This document shows positions 33,585 through 42,545 of a DNA stretch of 55,360 nt, one piece after another. The stretch comes from Yersinia artesiana (lineage in GTDB: Bacteria > Pseudomonadota > Gammaproteobacteria > Enterobacterales > Enterobacteriaceae): the NCBI RefSeq assembly GCF_902726545.1, contig NZ_CACVAD010000033.1, positions 1-55,360 of the forward strand, written 5' to 3'. Numbering within the stretch: position 1 is the stretch's first letter; each line of letters starts with the position of its first letter. The translations under genes were made by a program, and so were the position numbers. Under the pieces are notes generated by a model that did no database searches, was not told the origin of the DNA, and saw nothing but the letters and a program-made list of their open reading frames with translations.

Positions 33585-34760
33585 TCATGCTTCATACAGC
33601 ACTTTTGATGCTTCTTTGACTTGCCGTTCAAGGATATTAAGTGTCTTGGATAATACATTTTCTTGCTCTTTGAACCACTTATCTTTGTCAGGCAGAGAAG
33701 TGGCCAACCGCCATGACTCTTCACTTTCCAGTGTTTTCAGTTCATGTAATATCGCATCAATTTGTTTTCTAACTTCATCTATTTTACGCCGCAACCGCTC
33801 AAGATCATCAATAAGATCGCTGGCCATCAATGGCTCCAGCCCTTGTTTTAAACTCTCCAGCAGCGCATGAATAGCGGGGAAGTCACCGCGTTGGCGGGCT
33901 TGATTGAGCTGAACCATTAATTGATGAGCTTTTTCTTTTAACTCATCAGCCACCAAATCCGGGTGGCAGAGCCGGCTGGCTTGCCGCCACAAGCGGTTAA
34001 GTTCCTGCCGTTGCTCAGCAGAGTGTTTGCTATCATTATCAAGTCGCTGCTCGGCATCCGTTTGTTTTTCTTGATAACTTTCATATTTCTCTTTAGCGTC
34101 TTCGCGTGCCTTGCGCGTTGATTCGGTATTGCGGGTACAAAAGGTGTTTTCCAACTCTTTAATTTCAGCCAGTAATGCGCTAATTAATTCAGCCTGTTGC
34201 TGAATTCGGTTTCTTATCTCAATAGATTCGCTGGAAACAGAAGGGAGCGCCAGCCAACGTAGTTTTAATGCAGCAAGTTCATCTATCGCCTGAGATATGT
34301 ATTGCTGACAGTTGCGATAATCGCGTTCTCGGCGACGGGCTTCTGCCTCCGCTTTACGCAAGACGCTTTCCGCCAACTGCTTGCGCAGATTAAGGATTTG
34401 CTTGGTCAATGGGCCGAGACGCACCAGATAGAGATCGTTGAAATCATCCAGTAACTGAATACGCTCATTACGTTTATCAATTAACTCGCTTAGCTGCTCC
34501 TCCAGGGCTTTTAGTTCGAGTTTGCAAGCCGCCAATTCAACATCTTGCCACTGCGTCACCCCGTGCTTGCTACTCAACCATGCGGCAATAGCCTCCAGAG
34601 CTTGAGTGAATTTTCCCTGTTCCAGCGCGCTGACGATAAAAACCAGTACGGCATCCTGAGTCTCACCTTTTAGATAAGGGAGTTGGTTACGAATAATGTC
34701 GTCATCTTCAAGCTCAATAGCGCTTTTGATGATCTCCAGCCGTTTAATGAGTTTTTTCAT
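33585..34760 (-). CDS. Coiled-coil protein with J-domain-like segment
   Basis: A 391-residue, highly charged, almost all-helical protein without signal or membrane segment. Long coiled coils lie about residues 75-160 and 170-255, with another at 310-385. Near residue 262 the segment LNRLWRQASRLCHPDLVADELKEKAHQLMVQLNQARQRGD has the HPD tripeptide and flanking helices of a DnaJ J-domain. It could recruit DnaK to a partner. The family is one I cannot name. It is monocistronic as far as can be seen, with a weak ribosome binding site. Confidence 0.7.
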   Translation of the reverse strand: MKKLIKRLEIIKSAIELEDDDIIRNQLPYLKGETQDAVLVFIVSALEQGKFTQALEAIAAWLSSKHGVTQWQDVELAACKLELKALEEQLSELIDKRNERIQLLDDFNDLYLVRLGPLTKQILNLRKQLAESVLRKAEAEARRRERDYRNCQQYISQAIDELAALKLRWLALPSVSSESIEIRNRIQQQAELISALLAEIKELENTFCTRNTESTRKAREDAKEKYESYQEKQTDAEQRLDNDSKHSAEQRQELNRLWRQASRLCHPDLVADELKEKAHQLMVQLNQARQRGDFPAIHALLESLKQGLEPLMASDLIDDLERLRRKIDEVRKQIDAILHELKTLESEESWRLATSLPDKDKWFKEQENVLSKTLNILERQVKEASKVLYEA

Positions 34761-34802
34761 AAATATAGGATTTGCTGATCGCCTAGACAGAATAGCTACA
34801 TA

Positions 34803-34967
34803 CTAAACAACGGCTCCACATTGTTCCAGATGAATGAGGCGTGATTTGGTCTGGATGCTCAGATAGTTGAGTGGGCCTGTGCGATAAATCACATTCAATG
34901 GCGTGGTGACAAAGCCAGATTTGCGGAAATATTGAAATAGCGTTTTAAAAAAAGTAAGATCCAGCAT
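34803..34967 (-). CDS. Short ORF of doubtful status
   Basis: A 54-codon frame from the ATG at 34967 reads MLDLTFFKTLFQYFRKS and ends LIHLEQCGAVV. It lacks a ribosome binding site and could equally start at TTG 35006. It reads like a fragment of a larger protein rather than a complete one. No relative is recognised. It occupies the gap between the coiled-coil gene and the divergent MFS gene. Confidence 0.25.
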   Translation of the reverse strand: MLDLTFFKTLFQYFRKSGFVTTPLNVIYRTGPLNYLSIQTKSRLIHLEQCGAVV

Positions 34968-35007
34968 TGAGTTAACTAAAATTATACAATGGCTAAAAGT
35001 TGCCAAG

Positions 35008-36270
35008 ATGAATAATCGAAAAGAGTGTAGTAGCGCGGACCCATCTTCCCGACATCTGTTTCATTACGCCCCCTTTAGGAACTTATTTTTTGCCCGACTG
35101 CTCACGGTATTAGGTAATGGCATTGCCCCTATTGCATTGGCTTTTGCTGTCTTGGATATTGGCGGCTCCGCCACCGATTTAGGTTTAGTTGTTGCAGCGC
35201 GATCTATTTTCAATGTGGCTTTCTTATTGATTGGTGGAGTACTGGCGGATCGCTATTCCCGAAGTCTTGTGTTGTTATCTTCCTCTACCATTGCGGCCTT
35301 ATCTCAGGCGGTGGTTGCCTGGTTGGTACTGGATGGCAGCGCAACCATCATAGGATTAGCTGTACTGGGAACGATTAATGGCGCGGCGGCGGGCATCGCA
35401 TTACCCGCCTCTTCGGCTATGGTTCCACAAACGGTCCCTGCATTTCACCTCAGGGCGGCGAACGCTTTTATTCAAGTGGGTATCTATGCCGGCACGATAA
35501 TTGGCGCTTCATTGGGCGGCATTCTGACCAGCACTATCGGGCCGGGATGGGGCCTGGCGGTTGATGCTTTGGGATTTGCCGCCGCCGCACCGCTATATTT
35601 CTTCATTCGTGTTAATTCAACCTTGTCTCTGGCATCGAACACCAACATCTTGCAAGATCTGCGTGATGGTTGGAAAGAGTTCATTGCACGTTCATGGGTT
35701 TGGGCTATCGTCGCCCAGTTCACTATTATCAATGCGGCTTTCAGTGGTGTAGTGATGATCCTTGGCCCGATCATTGCCGATACTTCATTTGGCAGGGCAG
35801 GTTGGGGCGTTATCGTTGCCGCACAAAGCGTGGGTTTGATTGTAGGATCATTTATTGCTCTGCGCTGGCGTCCACGGCGCGACCTCTTTATTGGTGTCAT
35901 CTTGGTTTCACTTTGCGCTGTGCCAATCCTTCTTCTTAGTCTGGTTTCCTCGACATTCATCTTGATGGGGGGATTTTTTGTTGCAGGGCTGGGTTTTGGA
36001 CAATTCGGCGTAGTTTGGGCCAATTCGCTACAAACGCATATTCCCGCCGATAAACTCGCGCGCGTTTATGCCTATGATGCGATGGGGTCATTTGTGGCGA
36101 TCCCGGTGGGAGAACTGGCAGCAGGGCCGCTGGCTATGCATTACGGTAATTCAACGGTTTTGTTGGCCGCCGCTGTTGCTGTAGTAATAGCAACCATCGC
36201 AGCCAGTTTTACTCCAGCGATTAGGCAGCTTGATAATGTGTCCAAGGTAAAAGCCAGCATTGCAGGATAA
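35008..36270 (+). CDS. MFS exporter (EntS-like)
   Basis: A 420-residue inner-membrane protein with about 12 helices, of the MFS_3 group that contains enterobactin exporter EntS and macrolide-efflux proteins. The N-terminal LFHYAPFRNLFFARLLTVLGNGIAPIALAFAVLDI and the loop GGVLADRYSRSLVLL (motif A-like) are typical. It probably exports a drug or small metabolite. No siderophore genes lie nearby. The ribosome binding site is weak. A terminator follows. Confidence 0.82.
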   Translation: MNNRKECSSADPSSRHLFHYAPFRNLFFARLLTVLGNGIAPIALAFAVLDIGGSATDLGLVVAARSIFNVAFLLIGGVLADRYSRSLVLLSSSTIAALSQAVVAWLVLDGSATIIGLAVLGTINGAAAGIALPASSAMVPQTVPAFHLRAANAFIQVGIYAGTIIGASLGGILTSTIGPGWGLAVDALGFAAAAPLYFFIRVNSTLSLASNTNILQDLRDGWKEFIARSWVWAIVAQFTIINAAFSGVVMILGPIIADTSFGRAGWGVIVAAQSVGLIVGSFIALRWRPRRDLFIGVILVSLCAVPILLLSLVSSTFILMGGFFVAGLGFGQFGVVWANSLQTHIPADKLARVYAYDAMGSFVAIPVGELAAGPLAMHYGNSTVLLAAAVAVVIATIAASFTPAIRQLDNVSKVKASIAG

Positions 36271-36305
36271 AAAGTATCCGTGTATCACAATGCATAAATA
36301 TCAAC

Positions 36306-36328
36306 CCGCACGCAGCGGACTTTTTTTT
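36306..36328 (+). terminator. Terminator after the MFS gene
   Basis: A short CCGC/GCGG stem with a 5-nt loop is followed after two bases by eight T. Confidence 0.6.
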
Positions 36329-36360
36329 ACCTGTTGAGTATGGTACAACGTTACGAGATA

Positions 36361-36372
36361 TGTACATGTACA
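36361..36372. promoter_or_regulatory. phd-doc operator palindrome
   Basis: TGTACATGTACA is a perfect 12-bp palindrome, ten bases before the phd ATG. Phd proteins bind GTAC-centred palindromes and repress their own operon, with Doc as co-repressor or anti-repressor according to its amount. Confidence 0.7.
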
Positions 36373-36382
36373 GGTGGTTAAG

Positions 36383-36592
36383 ATGACTAGTATCAGTTAT
36401 ACAGCAGCTAGAAATAATTTAGCCAAGGTATTATTAGAAGCTCAGAAGCAGCCAGTAGAAGTCACGCGCCGTGGGCAGAGTGAGGTCTATATTATCAGCA
36501 AAGCTGATTATGAAGAGCTGATGAAAGCAAAGGTAAAGGCGCATATTCAATTTAAGCACGCTGAAACCATCAAAGCGCTTGCGGATAGATGA
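36383..36592 (+). CDS. phd: Phd-family antitoxin
   Basis: A 69-residue antitoxin: SISYTAARNNLAKVLLEAQKQPVEVTRRGQSEVYIISKADYEELM is the Phd/YefM DNA-binding domain, and the C-terminal helix (KHAETIKALADR) should wrap Doc. The ATG at 36383 has AGGTGG six bases upstream; a GTG three codons earlier overlaps that site. Its stop overlaps the doc start. Confidence 0.9.
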   Translation: MTSISYTAARNNLAKVLLEAQKQPVEVTRRGQSEVYIISKADYEELMKAKVKAHIQFKHAETIKALADR

Positions 36593-36945
36593 TATTTTTA
36601 ACGGCGAATGATATCGCAGAGTTTAACGCCGAGATTATCCCTAACGGCAGGCCAGATAATAGTAAGATTGAGGCTATAGCAAGTCGTGTATTAAACGCAC
36701 ATCATTATGATAGCGTGAATGATGTGTATCAGTTGGCGGCTATCTATTTAATTGCAATTGGTCGGGGTCACATTTTTCTTGATGGGAACAAGCGCACTGC
36801 ATTTCAAAGCATGGCGTTATTTCTTGGTATCAATGGCGTAGACTTACGTGCAAGTCATCAACTGGAAGAATTAACCGTCGAAGCCGCACAAGGGAAAATC
36901 GGTATTGAACAGATAGTGAAACAGTTACGAGAACTTACCGAATGA
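36589..36945 (+). CDS. doc: Doc-family Fic toxin
   Basis: A 118-residue toxin with the Fic-fold motif HIFLDGNKRTA at residues 61-71, matching the Doc form HxFxDxNKR. Doc phosphorylates and inactivates EF-Tu, halting translation, and Phd blocks the active site. The ATG overlaps the phd stop by four bases, so translation is coupled. A strong terminator follows four bases after its stop, and dif lies 180 bp downstream. All key residues are present, so the toxin should be active. Confidence 0.92.
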   Translation: MIFLTANDIAEFNAEIIPNGRPDNSKIEAIASRVLNAHHYDSVNDVYQLAAIYLIAIGRGHIFLDGNKRTAFQSMALFLGINGVDLRASHQLEELTVEAAQGKIGIEQIVKQLRELTE

Positions 36946-36948
36946 TAG

Positions 36949-36972
36949 GCCCGCATAAGTGCGGGCTTTTTT
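36949..36972 (+). terminator. phd-doc intrinsic terminator
   Basis: GCCCGCA pairs with TGCGGGC around a 4-nt loop, followed by six T. Confidence 0.9.
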
Positions 36973-37053
36973 GTGCCTGTCGTTTGGTGAAATCTGACGG
37001 ACAATCATACTGCCAGTGCTACAGATTTCACGTAGCGTCACCGGTTGAAATAA

Positions 37054-37061
37054 GGGGAGGG
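37054..37061 (+). promoter_or_regulatory. FtsK-orienting octamer (KOPS) next to dif
   Basis: GGGGAGGG fits GGGNAGGG and reads rightwards, towards dif 65 bp away. FtsK translocates in this direction. Confidence 0.65.
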
Positions 37062-37126
37062 ACTTTAATGGGCCGTTTTAACTATTGGTAGTGATGCGGG
37101 ATAGGGTTTGCTATATCATAAATGCA

Positions 37127-37154
37127 ATTTAACATAATATACATTATGCGCACC
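37127..37154 (-). other. dif: dif, chromosome dimer resolution site
   Basis: Read on the minus strand this 28-mer has the XerC arm GGTGCGCATAA, the central TGTATA, and the XerD arm TTATGTTAAAT. It agrees with the E. coli dif sequence as I remember it at every base. XerC/XerD, activated by FtsK at the septum, recombine two such sites to resolve chromosome dimers. It lies in a 403-bp gap between doc and a DUF1471 gene. The rest of that gap has no gene: the short frame that starts inside dif stops after 15 codons. Confidence 0.97.
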
Positions 37155-37348
37155 AAGATAAGAATAGGCAGAATCCAGGGAGTTGGTTGCTGAATTAGGT
37201 CTGGTTTATCTGGCTAACATCTGTCCCAAACACCATCAGGAATGTACAACTATTCGAAAGAATATCAGTTCGACTGGATAAAACAGGACATGAGAACAAT
37301 ACTTAGTATGGTTTCACATGTTGTTCATTATCTTTGCAGAGGAATATT

Positions 37349-37627
37349 ATGAAAATATTGAAAACAATGGCAATGTTGGTTGTTCTGGGTACATTCTCTT
37401 CCGCTGTTATATCCGCCGAACTGCTAACCAAGGAGGAGCTTAATAATAACCCGCAGCAGTATGAAAAAATTGGCAATATCGTGACTGCCAATGAGTTAGC
37501 CACCATGGATGCTAAAGCTGAGTTATCCAAAAAGGCTGATGAATTGGGCGGCGATTATTATGTCATTACCTCAGCAAACACAGATAATAAGATTCACGCC
37601 ACGGCTGATGTGTATAAGAAAAAGTAG
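37349..37627 (+). CDS. YhcN/BhsA-type DUF1471 periplasmic protein
   Basis: A 92-residue protein. A Sec signal peptide (MKILKTMAMLVVLGTFSSAVISA) is followed by a single DUF1471 domain: IGNIVTANELATMDAKAELSKKADELGGDYYVITSA and a closing ATADVYKKK. Relatives such as YhcN and BhsA (YcfR) are stress-induced, acid- or copper-responsive and affect biofilm. The ATG at 37349 has AGAGGA upstream; the longer frame adds five residues. A terminator follows. Confidence 0.88.
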   Translation: MKILKTMAMLVVLGTFSSAVISAELLTKEELNNNPQQYEKIGNIVTANELATMDAKAELSKKADELGGDYYVITSANTDNKIHATADVYKKK

Positions 37628-37652
37628 TCACGATGATTCAAATATTAACGTT

Positions 37653-37685
37653 AAAGCTGGCTGGTCTATTCACAGCCAGCTTTGT
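37653..37685 (+). terminator. Terminator after DUF1471 gene
   Basis: An 11-bp perfect stem AAAGCTGGCTG / CAGCCAGCTTT has a 9-nt loop, then GTCTT. Confidence 0.7.
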
Positions 37686-37866
37686 CTTCCAGTACCGCAA
37701 GCGCTACGTGACGTAATAAATCCCCCTTTTTAATCCTGTTTGAATCCGGTATGCTCGAAATATGTCAGTATATAGTCCGGATTTGAAACGTGATTTCATT
37801 GTTTAAATCAGCACGTCTGTTTTACGCCAGATCAGTGAGTTATCCATCGCTATTCCGGCTTGTGGC

Positions 37867-39294
37867 ATGAGCCAATCTAACGCTGTCACCCCGTCAAAAG
37901 TGCCTGGCCCTGCTCTGCCCTTATTGGTCGCCGGCGCTTTCTTTATGGAAAATCTGGATGGGACGGTGATTGTTACCGCCATGCCGCAGATGGCCTCGGC
38001 ATTTGCGGTGCATCCCATTGATATGAATATTGGTATTTCTGCTTATATTCTCACGCTGACGGTGTTTATCCCTGCCAGTGGCTGGATTGCCAATCGCTTT
38101 GGTGCGCGCAATGTTTTTACCGCCGCGATGGTTATTTTTACCTTGGCATCAGTGCTGTGCGCCTTAAGCTCTGATCTTGCAACATTCACCGCCGCCAGAA
38201 TTTTACAGGGATTTGGCGGCGCGATGATGGTGCCGGTGGGTCGATTAATTGTATTACGTAATACCGCAAAAGCGGATTTGATTAAAGCCATTGCCACCAT
38301 TACCTGGCCGGGATTGGTGGCCCCGATCCTCGGGCCGCCGGTAGGCGGTTTTCTGACCACTTATGCTTCCTGGCATTGGATTTTTATCCTAAATGTTCCG
38401 CTGGGTATCCTCGGATTATGGCTGGCATGGCGGCTTATCCCACAGGAACCACCACAAAAAGAGACGCCTTTCGATATGCTGGGTTTCTTGTTAACCGGCT
38501 CAGCGTGTTTTAGCCTGATGTTTGGGTTGGAACTGTTTAATCACCAAACTTTATCACGCTGGGTTCCGTTGCTGTGTATCAGCGTTAGCTTACTATTAGG
38601 TGTGTTGGCGGTTTATCACGCCAGACGGCAGATTTCGCCACTGGTTGATCTGTGGGCATTGCGCATAAAAAGTTACAGCGTCACCATTTGGAGCGGAAGT
38701 TTGTACCGCATCGCGATCGGTGCCGTGCCCTTCTTACTGCCGTTGCTGTTTCAGCTTGGGTTTGGCATGAGCGCATTTGATGCCGGTTTATTGGTCTTGG
38801 CCGTTTTTGCCGGTAACTTGATGATGAAGCCTTTTACTTCAGCCATCTTATATCGCTTCCGTTTCCGCTCTACCTTGCTGGTTAATGGTGTGCTTAATGC
38901 GGTCACTATTTTCGCTTGTGCGCTTATCACCCCAGAAACACCTCATATATTGATTATATTGCTGCTGTTTATCAGCGGATTAACGCGTTCAATGCAGTTT
39001 ACCGCACTCAATACCTTGGCATATTCTGAAATTCCAGCGCCCAAAATGGGGGGCGCTAATACCTTTTCCAATATGATTCAGCAGTTGGCGATGGGATTGG
39101 GTATTGCTATCGGCGCACTGGCGCTGCGTGTCGCTGAATGGTTCCACCCGTATCGTGCGGGCGTTATCCCGTTGGAAAACTTCCAGATAGCATTTGTGGT
39201 TATTGGTGTGGTCGCATTATTATCGATAGTGGATACATTAACACTGAGCCGTGATGCCGGTGATGAAGTGCGTAAGAAACCGTCAAGGCGTTGA
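37867..39294 (+). CDS. MFS drug exporter, DHA2 (EmrB/QacA, MdtD-like)
   Basis: A 475-residue inner-membrane protein with 13-14 predicted helices. MENLDGTVIVTAMPQMASAF is the DHA2 helix-1 signature with Asp for proton coupling. GWIANRFGARNVF is motif A, and GLVAPILGPPVGGFL is the antiporter motif C. It probably extrudes a hydrophobic or cationic drug by proton antiport. The ribosome binding site is poor and no regulator is adjacent. It resembles MdtD/YebQ without a membrane fusion partner. Confidence 0.85.
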   Translation: MSQSNAVTPSKVPGPALPLLVAGAFFMENLDGTVIVTAMPQMASAFAVHPIDMNIGISAYILTLTVFIPASGWIANRFGARNVFTAAMVIFTLASVLCALSSDLATFTAARILQGFGGAMMVPVGRLIVLRNTAKADLIKAIATITWPGLVAPILGPPVGGFLTTYASWHWIFILNVPLGILGLWLAWRLIPQEPPQKETPFDMLGFLLTGSACFSLMFGLELFNHQTLSRWVPLLCISVSLLLGVLAVYHARRQISPLVDLWALRIKSYSVTIWSGSLYRIAIGAVPFLLPLLFQLGFGMSAFDAGLLVLAVFAGNLMMKPFTSAILYRFRFRSTLLVNGVLNAVTIFACALITPETPHILIILLLFISGLTRSMQFTALNTLAYSEIPAPKMGGANTFSNMIQQLAMGLGIAIGALALRVAEWFHPYRAGVIPLENFQIAFVVIGVVALLSIVDTLTLSRDAGDEVRKKPSRR

Positions 39295-39356
39295 GCTGAA
39301 GCCGTGCTTAACAGTATGTTAATTATATTTTTGGCAACGAAAGATAAGGAATGAAT

Positions 39357-40106
39357 ATGATCGTTTTCGTCACAGGCGCGACTTCCGGGTTTGGTGAGGC
39401 TATCGCTCGCAAATTTATCAGCCACGGTCATCAGGTTATTGCCACTGGGCGTCGTCAGGAGCGGTTGGACGAATTGAAAACCGAGCTGGGTGAGCAACTG
39501 CATATTGTGCCATTAGATGTCCGTAATCGCGCGGCGATTCAACATGTTATTGACGAACTCCCCGCCGAGCTGAAAAACATCGATGTGCTGGTGAATAATG
39601 CCGGTTTAGCTTTAGGCTTGGAACCGGCTCATAAAGCCAATGTTGAAGATTGGGACACGATGATTGATACCAATACCAAAGGTTTGGTGAATATGACGCG
39701 TGCATTGCTTCCCGCCATGGTGGCACGCGATGTCGGCCATATTATTAATATTGGTTCTACTGCTGCTAACTGGCCTTACGCTGGCGGTAATGTATATGGT
39801 GCAACCAAAGCCTTTGTGAAGCAATTCAGTTTGGGTCTGCGCGCCGACTTGCATGGCACACATATTCGCGTCACGGATATTGAGCCGGGGATGGTGGGTG
39901 GCACGGAATTTTCAGCGGTGCGTTTTAAAGGTGACGGCGAGAAAGTGAATAAGACCTACGATGGCGCGAATCCATTAACACCAGAAGATGTTGCCGAAGC
40001 GGTGTATTGGGTGGCCACATTGCCTGCGCGCGTCAATATCAATACGCTGGAAATGATGCCGGTCAGCCAATCCTTTGCCGGCTTGAGCATTCACCGCGAA
40101 GGTTAA
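39357..40106 (+). CDS. ydfG: NADP-dependent 3-hydroxy acid dehydrogenase YdfG
   Basis: A 249-residue short-chain dehydrogenase. The dinucleotide motif VTGATSGFGEAI, the Arg pair of an NADP enzyme (ATGRRQERL), the NNAGLALG motif, the catalytic Ser (NIGSTAANW) and the YGATK active-site Tyr/Lys are all present. E. coli YdfG oxidises L-allo-threonine and L-serine and reduces malonic semialdehyde. The second ATG (39357) is chosen because AAGGA lies six bases upstream and E. coli starts at the same MIV. Confidence 0.93.
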   Translation: MIVFVTGATSGFGEAIARKFISHGHQVIATGRRQERLDELKTELGEQLHIVPLDVRNRAAIQHVIDELPAELKNIDVLVNNAGLALGLEPAHKANVEDWDTMIDTNTKGLVNMTRALLPAMVARDVGHIINIGSTAANWPYAGGNVYGATKAFVKQFSLGLRADLHGTHIRVTDIEPGMVGGTEFSAVRFKGDGEKVNKTYDGANPLTPEDVAEAVYWVATLPARVNINTLEMMPVSQSFAGLSIHREG

Positions 40107-40181
40107 TAGATAGCTTTTAGTCATAGATCAAGGTTTGGGGCGTTCACCGCCCCACCCTTAATTGTCCCCAGCCCGCGACAT

Positions 40182-41138
40182 TTAAAAGTCTTGCATAAGG
40201 TCGGCAACGATTTCTGCGGCCGGACGGACTGATTTAATGACTGAAATACCCGTACCGGTGGACACTATCCCTTGGTCAAAATTGCCAAGCCTCATGGCCT
40301 GCCATAAAGAGTGGTATCCGTTCATCGCCTTAAACATGGTTTCGCGATCAGTGTCCTGTGCCTCTAATTCTGCCAGCTTTGGACTCAGATCGGTGGGTAA
40401 CGTGCGGTAATACGCAGGCAGCGTACGGAAAAGTAGCAGATCTTCAGCGCTTGATTCTACAATCAGGCGTTTGACTTTTTCATCTGCGGGGTTTTCAAGA
40501 GCCGTCAAAAAGAGGCTGCCAGCAAATACCCCTTCCGCCCCCAACGCCATTGCGGCGCGCACGCCCCGCACATCACATATGCCGCCAGCGGCAATTATCG
40601 GGATTTTTACACTATCCACTATCATTGGCACGATACTGAACGTACCAATCACGCGGGACGGAACGGTGCCGCCTTCGTCAAAACCTGTAGCAATGATGAT
40701 GTCGGCCCCTAATTTCTCAGCTTCTTTCGAATTGGCGACAGTGGGAGTCAGGGCACGGTAAAGTATTTTTATGCGGTTGCTTTTAAAAAAAGCATATATT
40801 TCAGGGTCCAGCACTTCATTGATAAGTACCACTTCCACGCCTTCTTCTGCAAACATTTCTGCGGTTGGTCGCCAGAAGCTCAAATCAGGTCCGTTTATTA
40901 ACGTTACGGCAAAAGGATTATCCGTCAGTTTTTTTACTTTTCTAATCTCCTCTCGCATGCGATCCAGAGCCATAAAACGCGAGTCCGGCAGGCTGTCTTG
41001 CCCCGCGTGTGGCCCCAGAGTGCCCAGGCCGCCAGCGTTCGAAACGGCAGCGACAAGTTCAGCATTGGTAAGAAAATACAAGGGTGCCTGTATGAGTGGA
41101 TAACGAATATGTAAGAGCTCAGTGATGCGGTTATGCAT
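40182..41138 (-). CDS. Nitronate monooxygenase family flavoprotein
   Basis: A 318-residue TIM-barrel FMN enzyme of the 2-nitropropane dioxygenase family. RYPLIQAPLYFLTNAELVAAVSNAGGLGTLGP opens the protein, VTLING binds substrate, and VPMIVDSVKIPIIAAGGICDVRGVRAAMALGAEGVFAGSLFL forms the FMN phosphate site. It detoxifies nitronates with oxygen, or acts as an enoyl reductase in some relatives. It diverges from a LysR gene 103 bp away that probably controls it. Confidence 0.88.
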   Translation of the reverse strand: MHNRITELLHIRYPLIQAPLYFLTNAELVAAVSNAGGLGTLGPHAGQDSLPDSRFMALDRMREEIRKVKKLTDNPFAVTLINGPDLSFWRPTAEMFAEEGVEVVLINEVLDPEIYAFFKSNRIKILYRALTPTVANSKEAEKLGADIIIATGFDEGGTVPSRVIGTFSIVPMIVDSVKIPIIAAGGICDVRGVRAAMALGAEGVFAGSLFLTALENPADEKVKRLIVESSAEDLLLFRTLPAYYRTLPTDLSPKLAELEAQDTDRETMFKAMNGYHSLWQAMRLGNFDQGIVSTGTGISVIKSVRPAAEIVADLMQDF

Positions 41139-41241
41139 TTTTCAATCCTGGTAAAGTTCAGATAGGTAGGATTTTAACATTTGCAAAATGGAATTTAATA
41201 ACCAAAAATAAACATCTAATGCCCAAATATGGAAAGTAAAA

Positions 41242-42117
41242 ATGGATTTCAACGCAACGAAATTGTTCATCTCGGTGGTGAATGCCGGCAGTTTTTCTGC
41301 GGCCAGTGAAAAAATGGGTATGCCGATCTCAACGTTGAGTCGTAAGATTAATGAACTTGAGCAGGCGTTAAATGCACAGCTCTTGGTTCGATCAAGGCAT
41401 GGGGTTAAGCCAACCTATAAAGGACAACAGTTCTTTGAACAGGCTCGTCTCGGTGTCGAGCTGCTAGAGGATGCACAAAGATCGGTAACCTCAGTCCACA
41501 AATTACAGGGCAAATTACGTCTGTCTGTCCCGCCTAATTTCACCCTATGGTGGGATTTACTGCTCGAATTTCAGCAACGTTACCCTGATATAAGAGTATT
41601 TTGTCATTCAAGTGAAAGAGTCGTTGATTTGTTTGAGGATGGGATCGATGTTGCGCTCAGAATGGGCAACTTAAATACTGATGATGTGATTGCTAAACCC
41701 ATAATGACAGGGGAAGCCTTGTTTGTGGCAAGTCCCAAATTATTAGCGCGTTACGGCACACCACAGACTCTGGCTGAAATGGGGCGGCTTCCCATCGCTG
41801 CCTGGGAAAATCTGAATCATGGTTTTTTTGAATGGGAATCTGGCTCAGAAAAAGTTAAATACGAGCCATTCTTTTCCACCAATAATACACAGGTATTAAT
41901 TCATTATGCCCTGAATGGCATGGGCGCCTCACAGCTACTGGATTTTTCAGTCCGCCCCTGGCTGGAAAGTGGTGAGTTGATACAACTTATCCCCTGGACA
42001 ACCCAAAAAATTATTCCGTTACACCTTGTCTATGCCCGTCAGAAATATCCTTCAGCACTGGTACGGGCTTATCTGGACTTTTGTCTGGAATGGGTTGGAA
42101 AGATGAAATACAAATAA
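41242..42117 (+). CDS. LysR-family transcriptional regulator
   Basis: A 291-residue regulator. N-terminal winged helix: TKLFISVVNAGSFSAASEKMGMPISTLSRKINELEQAL; effector domain from about residue 90. It is divergent from the nitronate monooxygenase gene, the classic arrangement for a LysR protein and its target. The Pro-Ile-Ser motif in the recognition helix resembles the AaeR/DsdC-like branch. The inducer is not known. Confidence 0.88.
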   Translation: MDFNATKLFISVVNAGSFSAASEKMGMPISTLSRKINELEQALNAQLLVRSRHGVKPTYKGQQFFEQARLGVELLEDAQRSVTSVHKLQGKLRLSVPPNFTLWWDLLLEFQQRYPDIRVFCHSSERVVDLFEDGIDVALRMGNLNTDDVIAKPIMTGEALFVASPKLLARYGTPQTLAEMGRLPIAAWENLNHGFFEWESGSEKVKYEPFFSTNNTQVLIHYALNGMGASQLLDFSVRPWLESGELIQLIPWTTQKIIPLHLVYARQKYPSALVRAYLDFCLEWVGKMKYK

Positions 42118-42159
42118 TCACCTTAACGTACAATAATTTTCGATAGCCAAACTGCCCCC

Positions 42160-42486
42160 TTAATTAACGCGCCAGCCCGCGACAATAATCAACATCCCGA
42201 TCAGCGCCACTCCCGCACCCACCCAATCAAATAGCGAGAGTTTCACACCATCAACCACTCTCAGCCAAATTAACGCCGTTGCCACATAAACACCGCCGTA
42301 AGCCGCATAGACCCGGCCACTGGCGGCAGGATGCAAGGTTAGTAACCAGACAAACAGCGCCAGACTGGCGGCGGCGGGCAGTAATAACCAGATGCTTGCG
42401 CCTTTGCGCAGCCATAAGTAAGGCAAGAAACAGCCAATAATTTCAGCCAATGCAGTGACAAAAAACAGTAACGACGTCTTTAACAT
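42160..42486 (-). CDS. ynfA: YnfA-family small membrane protein
   Basis: A 108-residue inner-membrane protein with four helices (about 4-24, 31-51, 60-80, 87-106). The [21 protein letters not shown] and [15 protein letters not shown] segments are typical of YnfA (UPF0060), related in fold to small multidrug-resistance pumps. The start at 42486 is chosen because AAGGGATG precedes it and the longer frame adds a charged stretch that the family lacks. It opens the conserved ynf block, but an esterase gene separates it from ynfB. Confidence 0.92.
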   Translation of the reverse strand: MLKTSLLFFVTALAEIIGCFLPYLWLRKGASIWLLLPAAASLALFVWLLTLHPAASGRVYAAYGGVYVATALIWLRVVDGVKLSLFDWVGAGVALIGMLIIVAGWRVN

Positions 42487-42545
42487 GCACACATCCCTTT
42501 TGATTCTGTTTTTAAAAACAACCCACACATAGTGCGAGAGGTTAA

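Noticed and set aside
37143-37200. A frame starting MRTKIRIGRIQGVG looks like the start of an AbrB-type antitoxin
   Set aside because: It begins inside dif and stops after 15 codons; the resemblance is chance.
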